DNA of 64,000 nt, from NCBI GenBank assembly GCA_003963005.1, contig RXJW01000048.1, positions 1 to 64,000 on the forward strand. The letters run 5' to 3'. The stretch is from Burkholderiales bacterium. GTDB taxonomy: Bacteria; Pseudomonadota; Gammaproteobacteria; Burkholderiales; Burkholderiaceae_C. Numbering within the stretch: the first letter of the stretch is position 1; the number at the start of each line of letters is the position of its first letter. This document shows, one piece after another, positions 55,661-64,000 of this stretch. The notes below the pieces were generated by a model. The model worked only from the letters and a program-made list of their open reading frames with translations, ran no database searches and had not been told where the DNA came from. Position numbers and translations under genes: made by a program.

Positions 55661-57660
55661 GGCCCCTCTCCGCGCCAGGTGAAGCCCGCCTGCCAGCGCG
55701 TGCCCTCACGGCGCAGCGGCAGTGTGTAGCCGGCGCCACTCGACTCGCTGTAGGCCCGCGCGCCGACGTTGTCGGCACCGATGAAGACGTCCCAGGCCCG
55801 GCTCGGCTGCCACAGCAGGTGAGCACGGGTCTGGGCATAGCCGGGCAGGCGCTCGTCGCCGAAGCGCGCCGACGTCGCCCAGCCGCTGAGCGACAGGCGC
55901 AGGTTCTCCACGGCCAGGGGCATCTGCAGGGACCATTTCAGCGTGCGGGCGGGGCTGTAGGCCTGCCGGCCACCGTCGTCCGCCCGGTTGCGCTGGCCCA
56001 TGACGCTGAGCTGCAACTGCCAGCCGGCGCCCCACTGGCCGTTGACGCCCAGTTCGCCACCGCGGGACTGCGCAAGCGCCGAGTTGGCGTAGGGCTTGTT
56101 GGCTCCCCGCTCGATCAGGTTGACGAGGCGGGTGGAGAACACCGAGGCCTGCCAGGTCCAGCCCGCGGGGGCAGCCGGCAGCGGCCCCTGCCAGGCCAGC
56201 TCCAGCGTGCGCAGCCGTTCGGGCCGCAGCGGCTCGGCACCGGCGTTGGCGTTCAGCACGCTCTCGAAGCGGTTGGGCGCGCGGAAGGCCGTGCCCCACA
56301 TCAGCTTCAGGCTCTGCCCGGGCTCGGGTGACCACACCCAGGCCGCCCGCGGGTTCCAGCTCGATTCGCCGCCCCGCGCACCGTCCCGGCGCACGCCGAG
56401 CACGAGGCGCTGCCGCTCGGCCAGGCGCCACTCGTCCTGCACGTAAAAGCCCAGGCGCGCCGAGCTGTAGGCCTGGTCGTCGGGCGCTTCACCCAGGTAG
56501 ACGTAGCGGAAGCGCTGCAGGCTGTCGCGTTGCCAGTCCAGGCCGAGCGTGGTGGTGTGGGTGTCGCCCGTCGGCCCGCCCCAGCTCTGGCCCAGCCGCG
56601 CCTCGCCCAGCCACCAGCGGCCCAGCGCCTCGAAGCGGCTGGTACGGATCGCCGGGCCGGTGTCGTCGGCCTGCTCCGAGCGAAAGCGCGAGCCTTGCCA
56701 GGCCAGGCCGACATGGACGTCCCAGTCAGCCAGGCGCCCGTCCCAGCCGCTTTGCACGAAGTTCTCGCGCACCGAATCGACGCTGCCGGTGATGTCGCCG
56801 GACTTGGGCAGGAAGCTGTACAGCCCCCGGTCGCGCAGCACGCCGCCCACACGCAGCGACAGCCCGCCGTCACGCCCGCCGAGCAGCCAGCGGCGGGCTC
56901 GGTCCCATTCAAGCGGCTTGAGCTGGGCGTAATAACGCTCCGGCTCACCGAAGGACAGCGCCGGATGCGGCTCCTCGTCGCTGCTGAACGCAGCCAGCCA
57001 CTCGGCCCCGCTGTCCAGCCGCTGTGCGTAGCTCAGGCGGGTGCTGACCTGGCCCTTGGGCGAGAACACCACCCGCGCCTGCGGGCCGGCAAGCGTGTCC
57101 GCCCGCTGGGTGACGATGTTGACCACACCGAGCAGGGCGTTGCCCCCGTACAGCGCCGAGCCCGGGCCGGGTGCGAACTCCACGCGCTCGATCAGGCTCA
57201 CGTCCACGAAGAACTCGCGGTTGATGGGACCGGCGTCGTAGACGTTGTCGTTCAGGCGCAGCCCATCCAGCAGGAAGAGCACGCGGCCGTTGAAGTCGCC
57301 CGGCGCCACCCCCCGGACCGCCACGCGCGTGAACTCGCCGTCCTCACGCACTTCCAGGCCGGGGATCTGGCGCAGGATGTCACCGAGATCGCGCAGCCCC
57401 AGGCGTGCGATGTCCTGGCGGCTGACGACACGGGTCACGGCTGGTGCGAGGTCCGCACTCTGGGCCTGCCTCGAGGCCGTGCTGACGGCGACGTCCACGG
57501 CGGCGCCGCGCCGCTCGGTGCGCAGCAGGTCTTCGAGGCTGGGGAGGTCTGGAGGTGCGGTCTGCGCGACTGCCGCACCGCTCAGCAGCAGGCCGGTGCC
57601 AAGTTCAAGCGCCCACAGAATGCGCGCGAACTGCCCGGCGGTAGGTGTTCTTGCCAGCAT
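55657..57660 (-). CDS. TonB-dependent outer-membrane receptor
   Basis: Signal-like LLLSGAAVAQ; plug LGDILRQIPGLEVREDGEFTRVAVRGV; GSALYGGNALLGVVNIVTQ; C-terminal YTLPLRREGTRWQAGFTWR. Confidence 0.9.
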   Translation of the reverse strand: MLARTPTAGQFARILWALELGTGLLLSGAAVAQTAPPDLPSLEDLLRTERRGAAVDVAVSTASRQAQSADLAPAVTRVVSRQDIARLGLRDLGDILRQIPGLEVREDGEFTRVAVRGVAPGDFNGRVLFLLDGLRLNDNVYDAGPINREFFVDVSLIERVEFAPGPGSALYGGNALLGVVNIVTQRADTLAGPQARVVFSPKGQVSTRLSYAQRLDSGAEWLAAFSSDEEPHPALSFGEPERYYAQLKPLEWDRARRWLLGGRDGGLSLRVGGVLRDRGLYSFLPKSGDITGSVDSVRENFVQSGWDGRLADWDVHVGLAWQGSRFRSEQADDTGPAIRTSRFEALGRWWLGEARLGQSWGGPTGDTHTTTLGLDWQRDSLQRFRYVYLGEAPDDQAYSSARLGFYVQDEWRLAERQRLVLGVRRDGARGGESSWNPRAAWVWSPEPGQSLKLMWGTAFRAPNRFESVLNANAGAEPLRPERLRTLELAWQGPLPAAPAGWTWQASVFSTRLVNLIERGANKPYANSALAQSRGGELGVNGQWGAGWQLQLSVMGQRNRADDGGRQAYSPARTLKWSLQMPLAVENLRLSLSGWATSARFGDERLPGYAQTRAHLLWQPSRAWDVFIGADNVGARAYSESSGAGYTLPLRREGTRWQAGFTWRGEGP

Positions 57661-58876
57661 GCTTGGCAGCGTACATGGCAGCGTCCGCAGCGCCGAGCAA
57701 GGACTGCGGGTCGGTTGCGTCATCAGGCACGAAAGCCAGGCCTACGGTGGCACCCACCGGCTGGACTTCGCCCTGGATGAGCAATGGTTCACGAACCGTG
57801 GCGATCAGCCGCGCGGCCAGTTGCTCGACGGCCTCGGGCTCCGCGACATCGGCCACCAGCAACGCGAACTCGTCACCGCCCAGTCGGAACAGGGTGTCAC
57901 TGGCCCGCAGCACGCTGCTCATGCGGCTGCTCACTTCGCCGAGCACGGCATCACCGGCGCCATGGCCGAGGCGGTCGTTCACGGCCTTGAAGTTGTCGAG
58001 GTCGATGAACAGGAGGGCCAGGCGTTGCCCGCTGGCGGGGCCGGCATGGTGCAGGTCGACGAACAGCCGCTCCAGCGTGAGCTCGAAAGCGAGCCGGTTG
58101 GGCAGGCCGGTGAGCGTGTCGCGGTGCGCCAGCTGGTGCAGGGCCTGGCCGCTCTGGCGCTCCTGCGCAAGCTGCTGGTTCATGTCCTCGTGCCAGACCT
58201 GGATGCGGCGCAGCATGCCGTTGAACCGCTCGGCCAGGCGACCGACCTCGTCCTGCTCGCGCACCGGGGCGCGCAGGCTGTAGTCCTGCGTGGTGGCCAC
58301 GCGTTCGGCCAGGCGGGACAGCGCCAGCAAGGGCGCAAGCGCCCGGCGCTGCGTCCAGCGCAACAGCAGGCTGGCGCCCACCAGGGACGGCCCCAGCACC
58401 AGCAGCGCACCAGCGCCCAGCCGCAGCAGCGTCGCATTCAGCGCTTCGAAGGATTCCGTCCAGGCCAGGCTGCCGATGCGCTCGCCCTGAAGCTGCACCG
58501 GCACGACGAGGCGCAGGCCTTGCCAGTCCACCTGCCGTGGCGCATCGACCCACGGGGCCGATGCCGCCGCCCCCGGCCAGTGGGCGAAGGTCTCGCCATT
58601 GGGCTCGCGCACGACCAGCGCCTGCAGGCCCTCGCGGCGGCTGAAGGCCACCAGCGCATCCCGCGTGGCCTCGCGGTCGTGGAAGGCCAGCGCCGGCGCC
58701 AGGTTCTCGGCCAGCAGTTGAGCCGACTGTTCGGCACTCTTGAGTTGGGCCTCGCGCAGGCTGTGGTGCACCCAGGCCGCCAGCGCCAGCGCACTGACGA
58801 GCAAGGCGGCCCCCATCACGGCCACGCTCAGGCGCGTGAGCCGCCGCACCAGCGAAGGTGCGCGCGTGGGCCGCAT
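57605..58876 (-). CDS. YfiN-like diguanylate cyclase (CHASE8-like sensor, HAMP, GGDEF)
   Basis: AENLAPALAFHDREATRDAL; HAMP; RASDTLFRLGGDEFALLV. Confidence 0.88.
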   Translation of the reverse strand: MRPTRAPSLVRRLTRLSVAVMGAALLVSALALAAWVHHSLREAQLKSAEQSAQLLAENLAPALAFHDREATRDALVAFSRREGLQALVVREPNGETFAHWPGAAASAPWVDAPRQVDWQGLRLVVPVQLQGERIGSLAWTESFEALNATLLRLGAGALLVLGPSLVGASLLLRWTQRRALAPLLALSRLAERVATTQDYSLRAPVREQDEVGRLAERFNGMLRRIQVWHEDMNQQLAQERQSGQALHQLAHRDTLTGLPNRLAFELTLERLFVDLHHAGPASGQRLALLFIDLDNFKAVNDRLGHGAGDAVLGEVSSRMSSVLRASDTLFRLGGDEFALLVADVAEPEAVEQLAARLIATVREPLLIQGEVQPVGATVGLAFVPDDATDPQSLLGAADAAMYAAKHAGKNTYRRAVRAHSVGA

Positions 58877-58877
58877 C

Positions 58878-59525
58878 TCAGCTGGCGACGAGTCCATTGC
58901 GGATGGCATACACCGTCAGTTCGGAGTTGTTGCTCAACCCCAGTTTCTCAAGGACTCGCGCCCGGTACACGCTCACGGTCTTGGGGCTGAGCATCAGCTC
59001 CTCGGCAATGTCGGACAGGCGCTTGCCCGACGCGATCATCACCAGCGTCTGCAGCTCGCGATCCGACAGCTTGTGGTGTGCCTGCTCGGTCACCGGCGCA
59101 GTCAGGCTCTCGACGAGCATCTGCGCGATCTCGGGCGTGACGTACTTGCGGCCCTGGGCGACCGTGCGCACCGCCTGCACGAGGGTCGCCGGGTCGCCGC
59201 CCTTGTTCACGTAGCCGTAGGCCCCGGCCCGCAGTGCACGGATGGCGTACTGGTCCTCGGGGTACATCGACACGATCAGCGTGCGCACCGGGTTGCCCTC
59301 TTCCTTGAGCACATGCAGCACGTCCAGCCCCGAGCGGCCCGGCATGTTGATGTCCAGCACCAGCACGTCGCAGGGGTTGTCGCGCCCGAGGGTGTGCAGC
59401 AGGCCGCGCAGCTCGGTGTAGTCACCGGCCTCGCCCACGACCTCGATGTCCTGGGCATCGGCCAGCGTATCGCGGATGCCGCGCCGGATGAGCCCGTGGT
59501 CGTCACACAGAATGACCCGGATCAC
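58878..59525 (-). CDS. NarL/LuxR-family response regulator
   Basis: VILCDDHGLIRRGIRDTL; LSDRELQTLVMIASGKRLSDIAEELMLSPKTVSVYRARVLEKL. Confidence 0.93.
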   Translation of the reverse strand: MIRVILCDDHGLIRRGIRDTLADAQDIEVVGEAGDYTELRGLLHTLGRDNPCDVLVLDINMPGRSGLDVLHVLKEEGNPVRTLIVSMYPEDQYAIRALRAGAYGYVNKGGDPATLVQAVRTVAQGRKYVTPEIAQMLVESLTAPVTEQAHHKLSDRELQTLVMIASGKRLSDIAEELMLSPKTVSVYRARVLEKLGLSNNSELTVYAIRNGLVAS

Positions 59526-60679
59526 ACGCGCCCCCAGATGGACGTGCCGTCGTCCTTGCCGAAGTCGGTGCTGTCGTCCAGCGCGTCGATGGCATCCTGC
59601 GCCAGCGGCACCGTCAGGATCAGGCTGGTACCGCCACCGGGCGGGCTGGCGAGGTCGACCCAGCCGCCGACCGTTGCCGCACGCTCGTGCAGGCCCCGGA
59701 TGCCGAAGGAGCGTTCCTTGGCCAGGTCACCCGGGCCCATGCCGCGGCCGTTGTCCCGGATTTCGAGCGTCAGCACGCCGGAATCCAGGCTCAGCTCGAC
59801 GTCCACGCGCGTCGCCAGCGCGTGCTTGGAGACGTTGGTCAGCGCCTCCTGGGCCGTGCGGTAGGCCACGAGCGGCACGCCGGGCGGCAGGGCCAGGCGC
59901 TCGTCACCCAGGCGCAAGGCGGCCTCGATGCCGGTGCGGCGCTCGAAGCGGGCCGTCATCCACTGCAGCGCGGCCACGAGCCCCTGCTCCAGGATCGCCG
60001 GACGCAGGTTGTGCATGATGCGCTGGCTGGCGTCGATCGCGGCATTGACGGTCTCGAGCGCGGCCGCCACACGCTGCCGCACCTCCGGCTCCCGGGCATG
60101 GCGATCGATCCAGGCGAGGTCGAACTTGATGGCGGTCAGCGACCCGCCGACGTCGTCGTGGATTTCCCGGGCGATGGCGGCCCGCTCCAGCTCCACGCTC
60201 GTCTGCAGGTGACCGGCCAGTTCATGCAGGCGCTGCTTGGACTTGACGAGTTCCTGGTCGGCCGCCTGCCGGGCGCGTTCGTTCTCCGCGGCGTCGATGG
60301 CGTGGACGAGTGCCGGCGCGAGGCGGTTCAGGTTGTTCTTGAGCAGGTAGTCCGACGCGCCGTTGCGCATCGCCGCCACCGCCGTGTCTTCGCCGATCTC
60401 GCCGGACACCAGGACGAACGGCACCGTGATCTGGCGCGCCTTGAGGGCATCCAGCACTTCCAGGCCCGAGAAGCCGGGCAGGTTGAAGTCCGAGATGATC
60501 GCGTCCCAGGGGTGTGTCAGTGCAGTGAGCACGGCCGGCAGCGAGTCCAGCCGTTCCATGTCGACCTGGAGGCCGGATCGGGCGAGCTGGGCGGCAATGA
60601 GCTGATGGTCGAGCTCGGAATCCTCGACATGCAGCACGCGCAGAACCCGGGGGGTCTGCTCCAGACCGGAAATCGTCAT
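59522..60679 (-). CDS. Receiver-HisKA_3 (NarX-like) histidine kinase
   Basis: N-terminal receiver VLHVEDSELDHQLI; ERAAIAREIHDDVGGSLTAIKFDL. Confidence 0.92.
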   Translation of the reverse strand: MTISGLEQTPRVLRVLHVEDSELDHQLIAAQLARSGLQVDMERLDSLPAVLTALTHPWDAIISDFNLPGFSGLEVLDALKARQITVPFVLVSGEIGEDTAVAAMRNGASDYLLKNNLNRLAPALVHAIDAAENERARQAADQELVKSKQRLHELAGHLQTSVELERAAIAREIHDDVGGSLTAIKFDLAWIDRHAREPEVRQRVAAALETVNAAIDASQRIMHNLRPAILEQGLVAALQWMTARFERRTGIEAALRLGDERLALPPGVPLVAYRTAQEALTNVSKHALATRVDVELSLDSGVLTLEIRDNGRGMGPGDLAKERSFGIRGLHERAATVGGWVDLASPPGGGTSLILTVPLAQDAIDALDDSTDFGKDDGTSIWGRV

Positions 60680-60888
60680 GGGAGCGCAGTATGCCGCGCC
60701 CCGGAGCCCCCCGCCGGCGCCACCCCCGCGCCACACTCAACGGGGTTCAGACCGGTAATACGGCTCGTTCTTCCGACATCGTCAAGTCGACACCTGCCGA
60801 AAAAGGGGTGAACATGCCATGATGCATTCGCCCTGAGGGAAACCACAGGGCATTGGGACAAGAAGCAGCATCCCCTCGCGGAGTCACG

Positions 60889-61356
60889 ATGCAGACAGAA
60901 ACTTCCACTGCCGCAGAACTTGACGGAGCCGTGGCCGCCATGCCGCTGCTGGCGGCCGCGGAACTGCAGGATCACCTGATGACGGTGACGAACGATCTCG
61001 AGCGCCTGCAGCGCCTGCTGGACGATGCCGGTGAGGCCTTGTCCACCCATTTCTACAGCGCGTCCAACCAGACGATGGCTCTGCTGAGCAATAGCGACGG
61101 CAGCGCGGCCTCCGACGGGCTCAAGCAGATCATGCAGGACATCGCCGGTGCCATCACCGCCCTGCAGTTCCAGGACATGGCCACCCAGCTCATCGCCCAC
61201 ACGAGCCAGCGGCTGCGCAACTGCGCCGACCAGCTCGCCCGCGACACCTTCGGCATGGACGACGAGGACGGCGTGGCCGTCGTCGAGATCGCCCCGCTGC
61301 GCCCCAACCCGGTCACGCAAGACGAGATGGACGCCGGTTCCATCGAACTCTTCTGA
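60889..61356 (+). CDS. CheZ-like chemotaxis protein (DxxxQ motif)
   Basis: ITALQFQDMATQLIAHTSQRL resembles CheZ DFxDxTGQVV; tail TQDEMDAGSIELF resembles CheZ CheY-binding peptide. Confidence 0.6.
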   Translation: MQTETSTAAELDGAVAAMPLLAAAELQDHLMTVTNDLERLQRLLDDAGEALSTHFYSASNQTMALLSNSDGSAASDGLKQIMQDIAGAITALQFQDMATQLIAHTSQRLRNCADQLARDTFGMDDEDGVAVVEIAPLRPNPVTQDEMDAGSIELF

Positions 61357-61410
61357 TCAACCTGTTCACTTCGGCCCCCCAGGCAACACGTCCTCTCGGA
61401 GAAAACACAA

Positions 61411-61773
61411 ATGCACTCAATCCTCGCTGTCGACGACTCGGCCTCGATGCGCCAGATGGTGGCATTCACGCTCAAGAACGCCGGCTTCAACGTGGTGGAA
61501 GCGGTGGACGGGCAGGATGCCTGGGAGAAATCCGGCCAGCGCGACTTCGACCTCGTGCTGACCGACCAGAACATGCCCCGCATGGACGGCATCAGCCTGA
61601 CCAAGAAGCTGCGCGAGAACCCCAAGTTCAAGACCACGCCCATCCTGATCCTGACCACCGAGTCCAGCGACGCGATGAAGCAGGCAGGCCGTGCAGCAGG
61701 CGCGACCGGCTGGCTGGTGAAGCCCTTCGACCCGGCCAAGCTGATCGAGGTGATCGGCAAGGTCATTCGCTGA
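61411..61773 (+). CDS. cheY: CheY-type chemotaxis response regulator
   Basis: ILAVDDSASMRQMVAFTLKNAGF...VLTDQNMPRMDG...GWLVKPFDPAKL. Confidence 0.93.
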   Translation: MHSILAVDDSASMRQMVAFTLKNAGFNVVEAVDGQDAWEKSGQRDFDLVLTDQNMPRMDGISLTKKLRENPKFKTTPILILTTESSDAMKQAGRAAGATGWLVKPFDPAKLIEVIGKVIR

Positions 61774-61800
61774 AGACGGTTCCGGCACAGGAGCACCGCC

Positions 61801-63951
61801 ATGGGTGACATGACCACCGAAGGCGCCAGCATCAGCGCTGGCATCGACCTCAGCCAGTTCTACCAGGTCTTCTTCGAGGAAGCCGGCGAGAACCTCGACA
61901 ACATGGAGCAGCTGCTGCTGAACCTGAATGTCGACGAGGCCGACGACGAGGAACTGAACGCCATCTTCCGCTGCGCGCACTCCATCAAGGGCGGTGCGGC
62001 GACCTTCGGCTTCAGCGACGTTGCCGAGCTGACCCACCAGATGGAGACGCTGCTGGACAAGCTGCGCCGCCACGAACTGCAGCCGACCGCGCCGATGGTC
62101 GACGTGCTGCTGCAGTCGGGCGATGCGCTGCGCGCCCAGCTCGGCCGCCACCAGGGGTCCGGCGCGGACCCGGTCGACACGACCGAGCTGCTGTTCAACA
62201 TCAAGAGTTTCGTCGAGGGCGGCAGCGCCCCGGTCGCCGCCCCTGCGGCAGCGGCACCCGCCGCCGCACCGGCCCCCAAGGCAGCCCCCGCCCCGGCGCC
62301 GGCTGCGGCCGCACCCGCCGGCCCCGGCACCCGGCTGCTGGAACTCCAGGTCGGCCCGCTGACCGACCCAAGCGTGGCCGACAACCTCGTCGAGCTGTTC
62401 AAGGAAATCACTGACCTCGGCACCATCGAACCGCTGGACGCCGGCCAGAGCTCCGACGGCATGCGCCGCTTCAAGGTGCTGACCAGCTCGACCGACAACG
62501 ACCTGCTGGACCTGTTCACCTTCCACGTCGCCCGCGAGCAGGTCAAGCTGACGCCGCTCGGCCCGGGCTTCGGTTTCTATGACGGCGCGCCCGGTGCGCC
62601 TCCGGCCGAAGCGCCGTCGAGCGACCCGGGCTATGGCTTCTTCGACGATGCCCCCGGCGTGCCGGAAGGCACGGCCGCGTCCCCCGCACCGGCACCCGCC
62701 GCCGAGCCCAAGCCGGCCGCAGCCATCGTGCCGGCCCGCCCGGCCACGCCCGCCAAGACCGAGGTCAAGCCCGCCGGCGGTGGTCTGGACCAGACCACGC
62801 TGCGCGTGTCGATCGAAAAGGTCGACCAACTGATCAACCTCGTCGGCGAACTGGTCATCACGCAGGCCATGCTGGCCCAAAACAGTCGCGAGCTTGACCC
62901 GGCGCTCTACCAGCAGCTGACCTCGGGCCTGGCGGACCTGGAGCGCAACACGCGCGACCTGCAAGAGTCCGTCATGTCGATCCGGATGATTCCGATGTCG
63001 ACCGTGTTCAACCGCTTCCCGCGCATGCTGCGCGACCTGGCCGCCAAGCTCGGCAAGAAGGTCGAGCTGGTCACGCAGGGTGAAGCCACCGAGCTGGACA
63101 AGAGCCTGGTCGAGAAGATCACCGACCCGCTGACTCACCTGGTGCGCAACAGCTGCGACCACGGCATCGAGATGCCGGCGGACCGCATCGCCAAGGGCAA
63201 GCCGGAACAAGGCACGATCACGCTGGTCGCCTCCCACCAGGGCGGCAGCATCGTCATCGAGGTGCGCGACGACGGCCGGGGCCTGAACCGCGAGAAACTG
63301 ATCAAGAAGGCCCGCGAGAAGGGCATCGACGCCCCGGACACCATGACCGACGCCGAGTGCTGGAATCTGATCTTCGCCCCCGGCTTCTCCACCGCCGAGC
63401 AGGTGACCGACGTGTCCGGCCGCGGCGTGGGCATGGACGTGGTCAAGAAGAACATCACGTCGCTCGGCGGCACGGTCGAGATCGACTCCGCCGAAGGCTA
63501 CGGCATGAAGGTGTCGGTGCGCCTGCCGCTCACACTCGCCATCATGGACGGCATGAGCGTGGGCGTGGGCGACGAGTGCTACATCCTGCCGCTGTCCAGC
63601 GTGGTCGAGTCCTTCCAGGTGCAGTCCGACACGATCAAGACGGTGGCCGGTTCCGGCCGCGTGGTCGAGGTGCGCGACGAGTACATGCCGGTCATCGAGC
63701 TGGAGAAGGTCTTCGACGTGCCGCGCTTCGACTTCGAGCACGTCAGCTCGATCATGGTCGTCGTGGAAGCCGAAGGCGGCCGCGTGGCACTGCTGGTAGA
63801 CGAACTCCTCGGCCAGCAACAGGTCGTCGTGAAGAACCTCGAGGCCAACTACCGCAAGGTGAACGATGTGTCGGGCGCCACCATCATGGGTGACGGCCGC
63901 GTGGCACTGATCCTGGACGTCGGCAGCCTCGTGCGCCGCTCGCGCCACTAA
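61801..63951 (+). CDS. cheA: Chemotaxis histidine kinase CheA
   Basis: Hpt AHSIKGGAATFGF; LVRNSCDHGIEMP; GRGVGMDVVKKNI; CheW-like C-terminal domain. Confidence 0.96.
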   Translation: MGDMTTEGASISAGIDLSQFYQVFFEEAGENLDNMEQLLLNLNVDEADDEELNAIFRCAHSIKGGAATFGFSDVAELTHQMETLLDKLRRHELQPTAPMVDVLLQSGDALRAQLGRHQGSGADPVDTTELLFNIKSFVEGGSAPVAAPAAAAPAAAPAPKAAPAPAPAAAAPAGPGTRLLELQVGPLTDPSVADNLVELFKEITDLGTIEPLDAGQSSDGMRRFKVLTSSTDNDLLDLFTFHVAREQVKLTPLGPGFGFYDGAPGAPPAEAPSSDPGYGFFDDAPGVPEGTAASPAPAPAAEPKPAAAIVPARPATPAKTEVKPAGGGLDQTTLRVSIEKVDQLINLVGELVITQAMLAQNSRELDPALYQQLTSGLADLERNTRDLQESVMSIRMIPMSTVFNRFPRMLRDLAAKLGKKVELVTQGEATELDKSLVEKITDPLTHLVRNSCDHGIEMPADRIAKGKPEQGTITLVASHQGGSIVIEVRDDGRGLNREKLIKKAREKGIDAPDTMTDAECWNLIFAPGFSTAEQVTDVSGRGVGMDVVKKNITSLGGTVEIDSAEGYGMKVSVRLPLTLAIMDGMSVGVGDECYILPLSSVVESFQVQSDTIKTVAGSGRVVEVRDEYMPVIELEKVFDVPRFDFEHVSSIMVVVEAEGGRVALLVDELLGQQQVVVKNLEANYRKVNDVSGATIMGDGRVALILDVGSLVRRSRH

Positions 63952-63977
63952 CCGAATCACTCTGAGGAGAGGACTGC

Positions 63978-64000
63978 ATGGAAGCCAGCAACGTACCCGC
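63978..64000 (+). CDS. Start of next ORF, truncated by window end (cheW plausible by position only)
   Basis: ATG preceded by GAGGAGAGGA RBS-like sequence, 27 nt after the cheA stop. Confidence 0.45.

Noticed and set aside
61417-63960. 847-aa minus-strand ORF antisense to cheY-cheA
   Set aside because: His/Asp/Ala/Gly-rich shadow ORF opposite clear CheA domains; no recognisable motif.

Overview
This 64 kb window is GC-rich and looks like a betaproteobacterial (Burkholderiales-type) chromosome; the lineage is inferred from gene content and order. It is dominated by a flagellar/chemotaxis supercluster. The minus strand carries fliA, an flhG-like gene, flhF, flhA, flhB, cheZ, cheY, motB and motA. 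A glycosyltransferase/methyltransferase block follows, including two GT41/OGT-like TPR proteins, then flhC and flhD. The plus strand carries three tandem flagellins, fliD, fliS, fliT, ycgR and a GspH/FimT-like pseudopilin. fliE is on the minus strand, and fliF through fliR run on the plus strand. The left flank is c-di-GMP and two-component signalling (HisKA_2 kinase plus ANTAR regulator, Hpt, GGDEF/EAL, GGDEF, and an MCP-BLUF pair). The right flank has a Tat-type amidase, a four-gene MacAB-like exporter, a five-gene coupled operon (receiver-kinase, NarL regulator, YfiN-like cyclase, TonB receptor, YfiR), and a second chemotaxis operon (CheZ-like protein, cheY, cheA). The most interesting non-coding signal is repeat elements in intercistronic gaps of the flagellar operons. 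A 32-bp-arm hairpin built from RCACAGAG octamers occurs four times (motA/motB, flhB/flhA, fliG/fliH, fliN/fliO). A ~598-bp palindrome fills the fliQ/fliR gap, with outer and inner inverted repeats sharing one exact centre. No rRNA, tRNA, CRISPR array, prophage or transposase gene was recognised. All comparisons were made by eye; no searches were run.
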